Of a stretch of 64,000 nucleotides of DNA, positions 21,816-33,364 are shown piece after piece. The notes under the pieces were generated by a model that was given only the letters and a program-made list of their open reading frames with translations, was not told the origin of the DNA and did no database searches. Made by a program: the position numbers and the translations under genes. This DNA comes from Cordylochernes scorpioides (taxonomy: Eukaryota > Arthropoda > Arachnida > Pseudoscorpiones > Chernetidae), in NCBI GenBank assembly GCA_030710605.1, contig CP092882.1, forward strand, positions 18,548,446-18,612,445. The letters are read 5' to 3'. Position 1 is the first letter of the stretch; every line of letters starts with the position of its first letter.

Positions 21816-22158
21816 TTCCGTTTTATTTTTCTATTTTAACTCAAAGAGTTTATTTTAGTCAAATGGTTATTATGTTCGAGCAAAAAAATTTCTCTATACA
21901 GCTACTGTATCACTTTTTTTGTTGTTTAAAAGAGAGGTATTATAAAAATAAACAGTATACTTCAATTTAACGAACTCTAATTCAACACAATCCACTCCTT
22001 TTTCTCAAATCCCACATCCAGGATTCCTACTTTATAATTGACAATAATTCAACACAGACCTAAATTCAACATCTCAAGGGGAGTTGAAGTAAAATAGGTT
22101 TTGCTCTATATAATGCTTGTGTTAACATAAAAGCTTAAGTGAGGTAACCAGTACTTAC

Positions 22159-22312
22159 TGTAGTCTGGCACCATCATGGAGACTGGTCTGAAGAGAGCCT
22201 TGAGATTGTCAGGCAGCTCTGTACGCCCGGCGTAGCCTGGGTTCATGGTGATGAAGGCAGCGCAGGATGGAATGAGGCGAATCTCCCGCCCCTCAAATAT
22301 GAAACGCTTGGC
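22159..22312 (-). CDS. DNAH6: Dynein heavy chain exon 24 (AAA1)
   Basis: 154 bp encoding [20 protein letters not shown], then [20 protein letters not shown], the sensor region of AAA1 with the invariant [11 protein letters not shown]. Leaves one base, completed by exon 25. Acceptor tgtgtag, donor TACA|GTAAGT. The following intron contains the exon-derived 158-bp tandem array. Confidence 0.96.
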
Positions 22313-22550
22313 CTACACAAGCACATTCGAGTTCCTGTAGTAAACAATACATGCAGGTGAGCGAGTGGGGAAAAATATTCCTCCTTTGCGACAAGAAAAA
22401 AAAATCTTTATCAATAAATCAATAGGATCTATCCAGGACATTACATATAGTCAAACCTTCACAATAGCCAACTTCCAGGAGAAACCATGATTAGTATTTT
22501 TTATCATGGCTGATATGGTATCTTATTGCAGTAGTTTATAAAAAAGGATA

Positions 22551-22712
22551 TAAAACACAAGGTAATAAGACTAAATCCAAATAAATAAATAGTGTGTGAC
22601 GTTTCGGTAACAGCGTTGTTACCATCTTCAATGTTACACACTATTTATTTATTTGGATTTGGTCTTATTACCTTGTGTTTATAATCTATAATTCAAATTG
22701 TGCCTTATCAAA
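22551..22712. repeat. Palindromic repeat, family 1, loop deleted
   Basis: Arms CACAAGGTAATAAGAC... and its inverse meet shortly after the core (minus-strand core 22598-22630 starts TTGAAGA, one base off). Confidence 0.75.
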
Positions 22713-23057
22713 GAAGTTGAAAGTTTTTTTTTTTTTTCAATATAAAAGGAGTTTTTCTGGTAAAATTATAATTAAACGAATAAAAAAGAACCCTATAAAA
22801 TGCTCTATTTAGCTATCTCCTCTTTTCACAATAAACACAAACAACTACCATAAAAAAGATAGATTTGTTCTCTAACAAATACTGAAAAAAAAAAGTACTC
22901 ATTATAACTAGTCTTTAAATAACTTTTATAAATCTAATTTTTTAATATTAACCAGAATTTTTTTATTTTTTAGAATCCCACCAATTTTCCAAACCTAAGA
23001 GATATCTCCTAAAGAAAAAGTGTTGTGTCATCATCATGAATTGTGGGGGAGAGTTAC

Positions 23058-23357
23058 CTTGGCAGCCTTGGCATTACGGATGGTGAGAAGCTGCTGGGCG
23101 ATAACAGAGAGCACCTCGATGTCTATGCGGTTGAATTCGTCAAAGCAGCACCAGGCTCCGGACTGGGCCAGTCCAGAGAAGAACTTGCCCATCATCTTGT
23201 AGTCCAAGCCCTCGGAGCAGTTGAAGACCACACACTGCTTGGCCAGGGACTTGGCCAGGTCCTTGGTAGTCTCTGTCTTGCCAGTCCCTGCAGGTCCGGC
23301 TGGGGCACCTCCCAGGTTGAGTTGGAGGGCCCCCATCAGGCACAGATAGCACTTGTC
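23058..23357 (-). CDS. DNAH6: Dynein heavy chain exon 23 (AAA1 ATPase site)
   Basis: 300 bp, 100 codons, phase 0. Main catalytic ATPase site: Walker [15 protein letters not shown] about residues 25-38 of the exon, Walker [10 protein letters not shown] near residue 77, both intact. The stretch [20 protein letters not shown] and the end TIRNAKAAK are the strongest evidence for DNAH6 among axonemal heavy chains. Acceptor gccag, donor GCCAAG|GTAACT. Confidence 0.97.
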
Positions 23358-24483
23358 CTGGCCATGCCACATGGTGTATGGAGTCATGGAATTTGTGTAA
23401 TCTTTGCACCAGGGAATAAAAAACAACCATGCCATGTGTTGTACAGACATGCACAGACTATAGAACAAACATTTGGAGAGGCTTGAAATACCATCAGTGA
23501 AAGCGATGCTAATACCTTATGGATTTGAGACCTAATGGCCATTAAGAGCCTTGAAAATAAATCTAGTAGGATATCCAATTGGAATCTAAGATTGGAAAGT
23601 CCCCCTGGCTCAAACTTATATCACTCATCACAATTCGTAATATTAAAATGTTTGGCCCATATATAAAAGGCTTAAAATAAAAAAAAAAAACCTTGCTATA
23701 GTGAATAGAACTAAACATTGGGTTCACTCATGGTTCATAGATGGTATTACTAATAATGGAGATTATTTCAGGTTGTTATAAGAGAAGAGGTTGGCTAATG
23801 CCCCTGGTGAACTTTAGAGAGACTTTACAGTACTCAACTAAAAGTTACTGATAAGATTTAACAGCCGAGGTATCTTTAATTTTAAGAACTATGAAGCTAG
23901 ACAACCTCAATCTTTACAATAAAAGTTATTCATATCTATATGACAGTCCCCAAACACTTTATCAGTTTAAGCTTACTGATTTACAATGTAATGATTTATT
24001 ACACATAATCAATGTATACAGTCTCCATGACCTTGTATAATGAATGATACATGGTATAATTTTTAAATCTTACCAATTTTTAATTATGTTATAAAGAAAA
24101 ATGTATGCGGCTAAAACTTGATTACACGGTCACCTAGTACATGTTCTGGAACATATGTCAAGTGACAACCTCTGTGAAATCTCTTTTTTTTTTTCTTTAT
24201 CTCTTGAGGTCTGCTACTGATAACAATTTTTTTTTACATTTCTCTATATATAAAAAAAATATATAAATTAACTAAATAATGGTAAGCACAGTTATTTAAC
24301 TTCACACCAAGCATTTTAGACACATTCACCAATTGTGTTTCCAATAAAAGATGACACTTGGTAAGTAGAGATGAAAGGAGACGGCGAAGAGTTTCTTTAA
24401 TACCACCAATTAGAGACAAACAGTTGTGGTAGCCTAGGTGAGCTATGTATCCATATTGTATCTAAAATAAGTAGAGTTCTTAC

Positions 24484-24639
24484 AGTGAGTGGTGTGATGA
24501 CAAGGCGAGGGGAGGCCCCCAGATACTCGTAGCCATAGATATACTCTGAGTTGGACATCCGGACAATGCAGTCGTCAATGGTGGCATCCCAGTAATACCT
24601 CAGCTGTTTCAGCCACTCAAAACTGTCCAGGGAGGTCAC
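24484..24639 (-). CDS. DNAH6: Dynein heavy chain exon 22 (start of AAA1)
   Basis: 156 bp, 52 codons. Encodes FEWLKQLRYYWDATIDDCIV and YGYEYLGASPRLVITPLT, the invariant lead into AAA1. The open frame extends upstream, but the acceptor gtgccag at 24640 gives the spacing normal between HARD and QLRYYW, so it was chosen. Donor CACT|GTAAGA. Confidence 0.94.
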
Positions 24640-24697
24640 CTGGCACACCACAGTCTCTGTAGAGTTGGATGGAGGGCCCTACAGTGCCGTGCTGTAC

Positions 24698-24823
24698 CTG
24701 GTGCTGGATCATGTCAGTGATGATATCCCGGGCATGCACATCTATGGTGATGAGGGCACAGAGCACCGCCCGGTTCAGCTTGGTGAGCTCCCCCCTCACC
24801 ATGCCAGCACTCTCGTTTAGCTC
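24698..24823 (-). CDS. DNAH6: Dynein heavy chain exon 21 (linker to AAA1)
   Basis: 126 bp, 42 codons, phase 0. Encodes ELTKLNRAVLCALITIDVHA, RDIITDMIQHQ; the L.ALI.IDVHARD block ends the linker. Acceptor ggtgcag, donor CACCAG|GTACAG. Only 58 bp of intron separate it from exon 22. Confidence 0.92.
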
Positions 24824-24984
24824 CTGCACCACATGGTGACTGCCCAATCTATCGTGGCCATTGAGTCTTAGATAATCATATTCAGTCAGAAAATCTATAA
24901 AATGAAGGCTATTTCTCCCATGGAATTAGATATGTGAAAACTAAATATCATCTATTTATTGTTCCTCAAATTAAAGATACTTCG

Positions 24985-25145
24985 GACAGTAAATCTTTTT
25001 TATTGTCTCGACGTTTCCACAAAAATCTTTTGTCTTCATCAGGAGCGAACAAACGCTTTGCCAAATGTTTTAATTTTTTTTTTTCGCTCTTGACGAGGAC
25101 AAAAGATTTTTGTTGAAACGTCGAGACAATAAAAAAGATTTACTG
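24985..25145. repeat. Inverted repeat with hammerhead-like arms (family 2)
   Basis: Arms of about 65 bp facing each other around a short AT-rich centre. The right arm core reads TTGACGA ... GAAACGTC, degenerate at the first base. Probably an inverted pair of terminal repeats of a Penelope-like element. Confidence 0.6.
25010..25042 (-). ncRNA. Second hammerhead-like family, canonical CTGATGA
   Basis: Minus strand CTGATGA, a stem built on ACAAAA/TTTTGT, GAAACGTC, and CTC/GAG flanks able to form stem I. Different sequence from the common palindromic family, same architecture. Inverted partner at 25090-25122. Confidence 0.42.
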
Positions 25146-25654
25146 ACCAAAGTATCTTTAATTTGAAGAACTATGAATGCCGGCCAGGCAGCCTCTATTT
25201 ATTGTTAGAATTGGCCTAATCACTTTACCAACAAAACATCACTGGAAAATTCTGAAGATTTCAGGAATTCTTTGTGGACCTCTTAATGTCAAAACATGAG
25301 CTGACATAGCCCAAAACTTCCATCCCAAAAAATGGGTTTTCAATATATACAAACTAAGCTAATCATCATAAACTTAGGGTAACAAGACCAAATCCAAATT
25401 AATCAATTAATTTAATAAATTTGATTTTGGTCTTGCAACCTTATGTTTCTAATCTATATATTCCAAATTGTACCTTATCATTTTAGATAAATCATCAAAA
25501 TAAAATCCATTATACTCTATGACCTTCAACCATCTTTCTGCTAAATTCTGGCTTAAAACAACACTGCAGGTTGTGAGGTGAAGAATTCTCTAGTCTTCCA
25601 CCTCAGTAAAATTAAATTATTTTATTAAAGTGGCATAATACAATATTTTAATGA

Positions 25655-25985
25655 TAAAGCACAATTTGGAATATAGATTATAAACACAAGGTAATAAGAC
25701 CAAATCCAAATAAATAAATAGTGTGTGACGTTTCGGTAACAGCGTTGTTACCATCTTCAGACAAAAGTACTGAATGAAAAAAAGAGGCCAACGCGGGATT
25801 TGAACCCGCGTCTTTGTGGGCGAAAACCCATATATACTCGCATTTACATTAAAAAAGTGAATTTGGTGATCTGATAGTTAAACTAGTGGCCATATTTTTT
25901 GTCTGAAGATGGTAACAATGCTGTTACTGAAACGTCACAAACTATTTATTTATTTGGATTTGGTCTTATTACCTTGTGTTTACAA
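25655..25985. repeat. Palindromic repeat, family 1, with a tRNA-like insertion
   Basis: Full left arm (core 25727-25760) and right arm (core 25903-25936, ...TGAAACGTC) separated by about 140 bp that include a tRNA 3'-half-like segment at 25788-25830 with the B-box GGTTCAAATCC on the minus strand. Confidence 0.75.
25727..25760 (-). ncRNA. Hammerhead-ribozyme-like core in palindromic repeat
   Basis: Minus strand reads CTGAAGA, a 6-bp stem GGTAAC/GTTACC, then GAAACGTC. These fit the hammerhead core CUGANGA, stem II, GAAA, and a dimer-type stem III (ACGU) before the cleavage triplet GUC. One extra U between the core and stem II departs from the strict consensus. Inferred relic of a Penelope-type or similar retroelement; activity untested. 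Confidence 0.4.
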
Positions 25986-26257
25986 TATTTCAATATTCTG
26001 CACTTGAGGAATTCAGGTTATTTATGGTCAAATTTCTTTATAACAACACTACTTGGGGCTTTAGAATTATAATAATATAACTAAGTTGCTGATAACACAA
26101 TGAGGTTCCACTATAGTTTGAAAGGAAATCGATCAGGATTTTAACAAAGAGTTGGCTTCCATAGAGTGTTGAACTATATAGAGTGTGTTGAAATAAAAGA
26201 GTCTATTAACAATATTTCTTACACTTTAATAGGAGATGGAGGAATGAGAGGACTTAC

Positions 26258-26362
26258 CTCAAAGCAATGGATCTCAAAGTCTTGTAGGTTTTTGAGAGAC
26301 AAGGTCTTGAGCACGTCAGTGACATTGAGGCACCAGATGACCTGAGAGATGGTGAGCACCAC
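26258..26362 (-). CDS. DNAH6: Dynein heavy chain exon 20 (linker end)
   Basis: 105 bp, 35 codons, phase 0. Encodes VVLTISQVIWCLNVTDVLKT, then LKNLQDFEIHCFE. Acceptor ctccccag, donor TTTGAG|GTAAGT. Confidence 0.9.
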
Positions 26363-26649
26363 CTGGGGAGGAAATATCTTGTGAGTTGAGTTTTTAACAA
26401 ACAAGTAATTATACATAGAATATTAATTGTAAGATCACTTAGTGGAGGGAGGGTGAAATAAAGCATCATGCTAATAGTATTTCAGTGTAGTTTACCCCAG
26501 TCCATAATAGATTAAGGAAATTATCTGCAAACTCCCCAGAATGATGGTTAAACCTCCATGATGGGTAAAAATCTGATGTTGTTAGTTGGCTATCCAGAGG
26601 TGACAGTTAGACCCCTACTCTCCAGAATGACTGATGTAAATTGAAACTA

Positions 26650-26813
26650 CAGTATAACCTCTGTGAGAGGCCACCTCTCTACAAAGGACAGTTTTCATCT
26701 GTAAAATTATCATTTTTACTAATTAGCAACTTTCTAATAAGAGGACACCTATCTCTAAAAGACATATTGGTCCTGCCTACCTAGGTGTTGTCCTTTACAA
26801 AGTGGTTCTACTG
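26650..26813. mobile_element. MITE, CAGTAGAAC family
   Basis: Ends CAGTATAACCTCT and inverse GTGGTTCTACTG, TA flanks. Confidence 0.75.
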
Positions 26814-26910
26814 TATAGGTTTTTGAAAATATAAGCAAAGTATCGTATAGATGTTTATCTATTCCCAAATCTACAAATCAAATTTCTATGTTCCAAACTA
26901 TGGCTTATAC

Positions 26911-27057
26911 CTGGGAAGGGTACATGAGCAGCCACTTCTTGCGTGGATACTGGGGAAACTCCTCCAAGGCGGTCTTAGCAATTTTACGGAGGCAGATAAA
27001 CATGGCCTCCTCCACCTTGCCCAGCCAGTCTTCCACATTGCCACGGGCCTTTAGCCC
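26911..27057 (-). CDS. DNAH6: Dynein heavy chain exon 19 (linker)
   Basis: 147 bp, 49 codons, phase 0. Encodes GNVEDWLGKVEEAMFICLRK, then FPQYPRKKWLLMYPSQ; the VE.WL..VE and W.L.YP.Q motifs are diagnostic for the linker. Acceptor gtttcag, donor CCCAG|GTATAA. Confidence 0.93.
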
Positions 27058-27293
27058 CTGAAACACACAGAGTATATAGCCTGTCATGTCTTCAACCCCC
27101 ATATACCTACATAAATAATCTAAATACAACACATTATTGACTCATCCATTGATGAGCTCTACTCTTCCCCGGCAGACACCATCAAAAGTCTCAAGCTTTA
27201 CAAGCTTGATACCTTAGTGTGATTAAGTGGAGATAAGAAAAAAAGAAGATCTAAATACATTTATGAAGTAATTGATAATATTTGAAACCTTAC

Positions 27294-27355
27294 CCTGGTG
27301 AGAGGTACATTTTCACCTTCTGGGGAAATCATGCCTAGAATGTCAAAGGCCTCCC
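27294..27355 (-). CDS. DNAH6: Dynein heavy chain exon 18 (small linker exon)
   Basis: A 62-bp exon supported by phase (2 bases complete the Gly codon begun in exon 17) and by its product GEAFDILGMISPEGENVPLT, which matches the SPEGE motif of dynein linkers. Acceptor tttccag, donor CCAGG|GTAAGG. Confidence 0.9.
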
Positions 27356-27504
27356 CTGGAAACACATCAACCAGAATAGTGATATTAGTGGGTATTTAAA
27401 GAGGATAAAATACCAGAATAATTAGTTTTTATTGATAGAATAATAGGGTAAAATTAAGATTATTGATTAGGTACACAAGATATTAAGATCAAAACAATAT
27501 ATAG

Positions 27505-27745
27505 AAATGATGGTAATAACGCTGTAACCGAAACATCAAACACTATTAATTTATTTGGATTTGGTCTTAAATTTCTTATAGCTATAATCTATAATCCAAA
27601 TTGTGCTTTATCAATATTGTAACAAAATACCTATTAATGATAAGGCACAATTTGGATTATAGATTATAAAGACAAGGTAATAAGACCAAATCCAAATAAA
27701 TAAATTTATTTATTTGGATTTGGTCTTATTACCTTGTGTTTAAAA
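27505..27745. repeat. Palindromic repeat fragments, family 1
   Basis: One degenerate right arm (27505-27612) followed by a compact hairpin of the outer arms only (27634-27745), without a hammerhead-like core. Confidence 0.65.
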
Positions 27746-27979
27746 TACCTATTACTTTAAGAATGGATTAATAATTTTGATACTTATATTTTGCTACTCT
27801 GTAAACTTCCCTCATTACCTCTCTGTTATTTTAGAAATTTTGATTTGTTTTATATCAAATAGATTACAGTGGAAAATTTGTCTTTCCTACTTTTCTCTAT
27901 GTCACAATATATCCAAATATCAAGCACTGACAATTGATATGGAGCTTGCTTTGTCTGTTAATGAACCTCACAACAATCT

Positions 27980-28220
27980 CAAGTACACAGGCCATGATAA
28001 TCATGGTGGGTGGGAGATTGCTCATCAAGTAAGTTCACTACATGCTGACACACGTATTTGATTTTTGCAACTACAAGGTTCAAGAGGTCATTTAGGTTAC
28101 TTGCACCCGTTGATTGGGGGGTGTCAGATTTGAACTAAAATTGGTGGACATTGAAGAAATTTTAAAAAATTATTAATTAAAAATGACTTTTAATGCAAAT
28201 TTAATATTGGATCCTGTGTG
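27980..28220. mobile_element. tRNA-SINE remnant, degenerate
   Basis: Recognisable by CAGGCCATGATAATCATGGT and the following body, otherwise decayed. Confidence 0.5.
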
Positions 28221-28238
28221 GTTGCTATAAAAATAATA

Positions 28239-28325
28239 CAGTAGGGTCTCTTCTGAGAGACAGCCTAGGAAACATATCCAGGAGAGACTGCCATGATTTT
28301 GTGTATCTCATGGAAGACTCTACTG
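28239..28325. mobile_element. 87-bp MITE
   Basis: Ends CAGTAGGGTCTCTTCTGAGA and inverse of CAGTAGAGTCTTCCATGAGA, TA both sides, 52 bp from the donor of exon 17. Confidence 0.75.
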
Positions 28326-28377
28326 TAGTTCAGAGAGAGGTCTGCCAATTTACAAGAGAAGTAAAAACCTCACTCAC

Positions 28378-28596
28378 CAGGAGCAAACTCCAGTTTAGCG
28401 ATGGCATCAAAGCACTTGCGCAGGTGAGGCTGGACAGCCAGGGGATTGCGGGTCTGAGCCAGGATCTCTAGCAGCTCGTCATTGGACAAGAAGTAGAACC
28501 GAGGGAAGACCATCCTCTTGGACTCCAGGTAAGCCTCCAGACACTGCATGATCTGGTCCAGGAGTCCATTGTTGTTCTGGAACACTGCTAGCAAGC
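28378..28596 (-). CDS. DNAH6: Dynein heavy chain exon 17 (linker)
   Basis: 219 bp encoding [40 protein letters not shown] and [14 protein letters not shown], the core linker signature. Acceptor gtgtag, donor CTCCTG|GTGAGT. An 87-bp MITE (28239-28325) lies 52 bp past the donor. Confidence 0.94.
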
Positions 28597-29369
28597 CTAC
28601 ACACACCATTGGATCACACTCTCACAATTGGCTTTAAATAAATATTTTCTTTTTAATCATGTTAATTTTTCTGCTGACATACTTTTGTCTACTTCAAATT
28701 TATATATAAGAGTATACCTCTCCTGTCAAAATCGACACAAACCCTATATATGCACCATCTATTGACCACCTCTGCAAAGTAGAAGATTTAGGTTGGTGAC
28801 AAAGCCACAACACCAACTTTGCCAAATTCATAATGCTCACCTAGAAAATTTTAAGACCAAAAATTAGATTAAAATCTAGCAAATTTTTCAGCTAAACACC
28901 TCTTTGTCAAACTCTGAAGATTTCAGGAATCCCATGTTGAACTCGAATGAAATCAAAGCTCACCCTGGACTAACAAAGACTATAGCCAGAAACTAGGGTC
29001 TTCACAGATTGACATTTTACATTTTTCAAAACTGGGGTTTGTCAACAACACAAGCCTGCTATAGTTTTAAGATACATTCAATAGGTGGGGCACAGCTTTT
29101 GATTCTATTATGATGGGAGAGAAGTCTCCTCTGAATTATATAAACTCTGCTTCTATGCATTATCCTTATAGAAACAGATAGAGATCAATCATCAGAAAAA
29201 TTAAGACTGATTGCTTCCCTGTTCTATGCTTATTTTCTATTAAAAGAAGCAATATTTACTTGCTTACATTTTGATCTGTAAGGCATAAAATAAACAATGT
29301 GTGTAGTGAACACATTCATATTCACAGTGAAAAACCAGACAAACAACAACAACAAGAGTTCTTCCATAC

Positions 29370-29550
29370 CAGGTTTGGTGGCAGCAGGCATGGCTTTGGG
29401 CATCATGTAGACAGACTTCATGATGTGCTTCCAAGATTTGTCCACCTCAATGAACATCTTGGCCTCAGTGGGCAGCTGCCTCTGGATGTCTGGGGCACTG
29501 AAGATGCTCTCCAGGTAGAGCCAGTTCCTCTGGCAGACCAGCCACTCATC
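29370..29550 (-). CDS. DNAH6: Dynein heavy chain exon 16 (linker)
   Basis: 181 bp encoding DEWLVCQRNWLYLESIFSAP, then IQRQLPTEAKMFIEVDKSWK, one of the most conserved linker blocks. Acceptor gtatgcag, donor ACCTG|GTATGG, phase 0 in, one base out. Confidence 0.94.
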
Positions 29551-29677
29551 CTGCATACAACATTACATAGACAGGGTGGGAAATTGGAGATCCAGTAAAT
29601 CTAAAGTGGGTACAACCTGCATGTAAATTAAAAAAAAAAACAATGGTTGCCTGTAAAGTCGGTTTTACGGGCGAAGA

Positions 29678-31146
29678 TTTTACGTGACAACGGTAGAATA
29701 TTTATTGATATGAATATAATTAAATTGCACAATAGGAACAAGGAATTGAATGAAAATAAGAATTGCACAAATTTTAACTATAGAAATATATTTTGTTTAC
29801 TAAAACATTGTACATGTAAACTTAAACTTAACTAATTCCTATTTGAGTGATTTTGTTGAGGATAGGACGATGATAGGAGAAATATGAAATGAAAGGAAGT
29901 GTTTCTGCTGTAATGTGTCTTGCGAAAGTCAAGTCGATAGTTGTTCCTTTTAACGTAGTTGACTTAGAAACGTTTGATACGCAATCAAGATTATACGTAT
30001 TTTTCATGAATTTAAGAAACGAGTTGTCAGGCTTTACGTTTTTGTTAAAATCACCAGACAGAAGAATCGGTATACTAGAATCAACTTGCACGAACGGTGG
30101 CACGTACTGGCTGTTGTGAATGTACGGACCGAGTCCTTGCCATAGTAACATTCCAATATCCTGCATACTAGCTCCTGGATGAATATATACAGCACCGAGT
30201 ATAAACTTGAAGCTAGTATTAGCGGCGAAGCAAGTAACTTCAGTCATGCACATGTCACCCTTGGTTTTAATGACACGAGTTACGTCTGTAATCGCAACTT
30301 GGAACACTTCCGCCGTAGATGTCGATGATAATTTACGATAGATCGCCACTCCACCAGCCGCGTTGGTATTTGAAAATCAAAACACTTATTCAGATCGAAG
30401 GTTCAAATTTTTGCTAAATAAATTTGAAATTAAATAAAATTTGTAATTGTAAATGATGAAGTTGAAAATTAAAACATTTACTTAAATTAGATGTTTAAAT
30501 TCTTGCTCAACACAGTTTAAATAAAGTTTTCTTATATCTGCCACTTTTTCTTAATATTTGTAATTTTAAAGAATCAATTCGAAAATCAAAACATTTATTC
30601 AGATCGAAGGTTCAAATTTTTGCTAAATAAATTTGAAACTATTTAAAATTTGTAAAATAATAATTAATTAATTAATTAATTTTAAACTAATAATTTACTT
30701 AACACTATCAACATTTATCAATAGTATGACATAACCTATAAACTCAGTTTCTCAACTTTTGTGTCAATCTAACAATTAATCAATCAATCATAGTTTACGA
30801 TAATGAAATATCAGTGTACAATTATTTACCTTTATTGTTGTAGTTGTTGTAAATGACAAATCTAAGCACTCCACATTTTCACTACAGACACAGCTGACGA
30901 TACTTTAACCACACGTGTGAACTTGTATTATGACGCTTTCTTGTTTTTCCAATGCCAAGAACGTTCGAGAAAGACAAAGACAGAGACAAGCATGCGCCGA
31001 TTCAATGCGCCTAATTCTCTAGCGCTACGCACGCAGCTGCGCGCGCAGCACTCTCGTTCGATGACTCATCGTAACGTTACCGGGCGTTACACTTTTTCAT
31101 AAGTGACTCCCAGCCGCAACCTAATTTAAGACGTTGTCACGTAAAA
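29678..31146 (-). mobile_element. Mobile-element fragment with 15-bp inverted repeats and endonuclease-like ORF
   Basis: TTTTACGTGACAACG at 29678-29692 and its exact reverse complement at 31132-31146 bound a segment with one partial coding region (29828-30360), three copies of a 90-120-bp direct repeat (starting near 30372, 30463, 30581) and a CpG-rich right end (30930-31110). Base composition differs from flanking intron. Class uncertain: Helitron-like or another DNA transposon. Confidence 0.55.
29828..30360 (-). pseudogene. Endonuclease/exonuclease/phosphatase-like domain, N-terminally truncated
   Basis: About 175 codons open. Motifs: GGVAIYRK at the start, ILLSGDFNKNV (the GDFN metal-binding block), STTLKGTTIDLTFAR and FSYFSYHRPIL where the family has the catalytic SDH (here SYH). 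This combination is found in endonuclease domains of non-LTR elements and in proteins linked to Helitron-type helicases; I favour the latter from the wording, without a search. The first third of the domain is missing, so it is a relic or an exon of a longer gene. Confidence 0.55.
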
Positions 31147-31248
31147 AAATTATGAGAAATTAAAATATTTTGAGTCATTGCTCCCTCTTCCTGAGTTTAT
31201 TACCCTTGTGTGAGAAAACCATTATTGCGAGCTTTCAAAACTCACAGT

Positions 31249-31544
31249 AGGGGGTTGGTGGAAGGATGGTCTAAACCGTTGGTTTTTGACTGCTACGATG
31301 GGATCGAATCCCGCATTGGGCACTTTTTTTTTTTAATGCTCCAATGGCCCCCGATTCTTGCAAAAGTCTAACCCCACCAACGAGTGCAAGTAACCAAACG
31401 GGGCTCTGGCACATCTGTAAGTGTAAAGTCGAACTGCTTTTCACATGTGTCGACATGTGGTGCACTTACAGTAAAAGCAGTCGCCTACTTCTACCCACCA
31501 TGATTATCATGGCCTGTACCACGTGTACTAGGGATAAGCAAAAA
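31249..31544 (+). mobile_element. tRNA-derived SINE
   Basis: Head with A-box-like TGGTCTAAACC and B-box GATCGAATCCC; body and GATAAGC plus A-run tail. Flanks AAAACTCACAGT and AAAACTCGCAGT, one mismatch. Confidence 0.85.
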
Positions 31545-31559
31545 AAAACTCGCAGTCCT

Positions 31560-33300
31560 TTGACGGAGTAATTCTAAAGAATGTCAACAGAATAGGATTT
31601 TTTCTACAGGCTGTAAATGTGATTTTCACTCAGTCATGTATAAAATTCCTTAGAAATATTCTTGTGTAAGGAATTCAGGGTTTGAAAGCTGTTGAAATAC
31701 ACTTTTTTTTTTTATAAAAAAGAAACTCTTTGTCTTTAAACTTAATCTACTCATATCCTCTTGGCAGATTCCACACAGATCCAAGTCCATTTTCTTTATT
31801 AAACTAGGCATCCTAGAATTAAGATTGGATAGAACATCAGACCTTGTAAGTTTGGGTATTTTTAAAATGAAAAGAGGCTGAAACCATATTGGAAATGGAA
31901 GTTGGGTAGGATCAAAGAATATTTGTTTCATATAATAACATTTTAATGTATTTTTCTGATTTTTTTCTCTTTTTATATTAAAAATAAAGATATAAATTAT
32001 GTGATCCTCTCTTTAAAAAATACCCAATTATTTCTGGAATGGATGGAATGGAATTAATGGTAATGTTTGATAATAATATATGCACATCCTATTCTTCATA
32101 AAGATTAACTTAAAAAGTTTGTATTCATTTTTTGCAAGTTTTTTTATTCATTAAATTTTAATGTGGGATTGAAATAATAGCTGGATCTCTTGAAATACAA
32201 GGTAATAAGAGCAAATAAATAATGTGGTTATGGTCTTATCACCTCCAAGTTTATGATCTATAATCCTCAACTTGTAATATTGTAGGCCATTTATCTCTCG
32301 TTGTATCTAAAATAAATTGTCATAGTAATGAATGTGACGTTTAGATAGAATAAAATAATAATATTTTAGATGACTTTAAACAGTTAAATAGTTTGAAGGA
32401 TAAAAAGAAGAAGAGATAAACTAAGTTAAAGGATAAAAATAATTATGAATTAAGGAAGTAATGTCAAAGATACAAACGGCTGGCGATCGGCTACACCCCC
32501 AAGATGGCAGCTAACGTTTACAAACTTCCCGCCTAGCGCGCCTGCCATCTATCAGAGCTTAGGTACAAAACACTTTCAGAGCTGACGGCACACCACGTAT
32601 CAGAGCTTAGGTACATAACACTCGCCGAGCTGCCGATGTATTATCTAGTTACACGCTATGTACATTTTTGGTTATGACAATATTTATAAAAATATATAGC
32701 ATTTATAGCATTCATCAATGGTATATCTTCTCATACATCTCATTACACACTAACACTATTTGTTATTATTTTCTTAACCTTTCATCAGTCTTGAATATGG
32801 CACAATTTAGATGAATTTCATAATGGGTAACAGAAATGTAAATGATATGATGAACAATCACCTTTGTAAAAAGAGAACCAACTCAGGAGAGTACAAAGTA
32901 TACAACTTTAGTAAACATAACACATATCGTCAACTGTATGGAGAGGATGGAACCATTTTGTACTATTTCTTTTACAATCATATAGGAGAGATTTTCACAA
33001 TTTGGGAAGTCATCAGTGGTAAATCTTTCCAATGAATCGCCAATTGGATCTCCCAGATTGCTTAACACCAAGAATTTACCCTCAAGTGAAGACTATATAA
33101 GCAGAATGGACATTATGATAGTTGCAGTGATCTGGTAGATTAAATTTCTGACAAGGCTCAACACCAAGTATTCTCAGTATTTTTCATATTAGCTCACTAA
33201 TTATTGAAGTAAGAGTGAAGTAATAGAAATAAATAGAGCCGAGAGAATGACTCCATCCTTAAAACCCAAGTTTTCTGGAATTCTCACATGGGAGATTGTA
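31560..33300. other. Intron sequence, small CpG-rich direct repeat only
   Basis: AT-rich intron between exons 15 and 16. At 32470-32650 a CpG-rich patch contains ATCAGAGCTTAGGTACA twice, 48 bp apart (32551, 32599). Confidence 0.55.
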
Positions 33301-33364
33301 CTGTAGTCTTGTTACCTTTTGGTTTCCATTGAGATCTCTCCTGAAGTAGATATGTAAGGCTCAC

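Noticed and set aside
23043-23486. Plus-strand 147-codon open frame
   Set aside because: Opposite the AAA1 P-loop exon; an antisense shadow of conserved coding sequence.
24640-24654. Longer exon 22
   Set aside because: Would add residues not present in dyneins between the HARD motif and QLRYYW; the gtgccag acceptor fits better.
25788-25830. Possible tRNA gene on the minus strand
   Set aside because: Only a 3'-half-like segment with a T-arm; no full cloverleaf.
33316-33364. Extension of exon 15 through the donor
   Set aside because: The open frame continues but the conserved DEWLVCQRNW sequence follows only from the GTGAGC donor at 33364 into exon 16.
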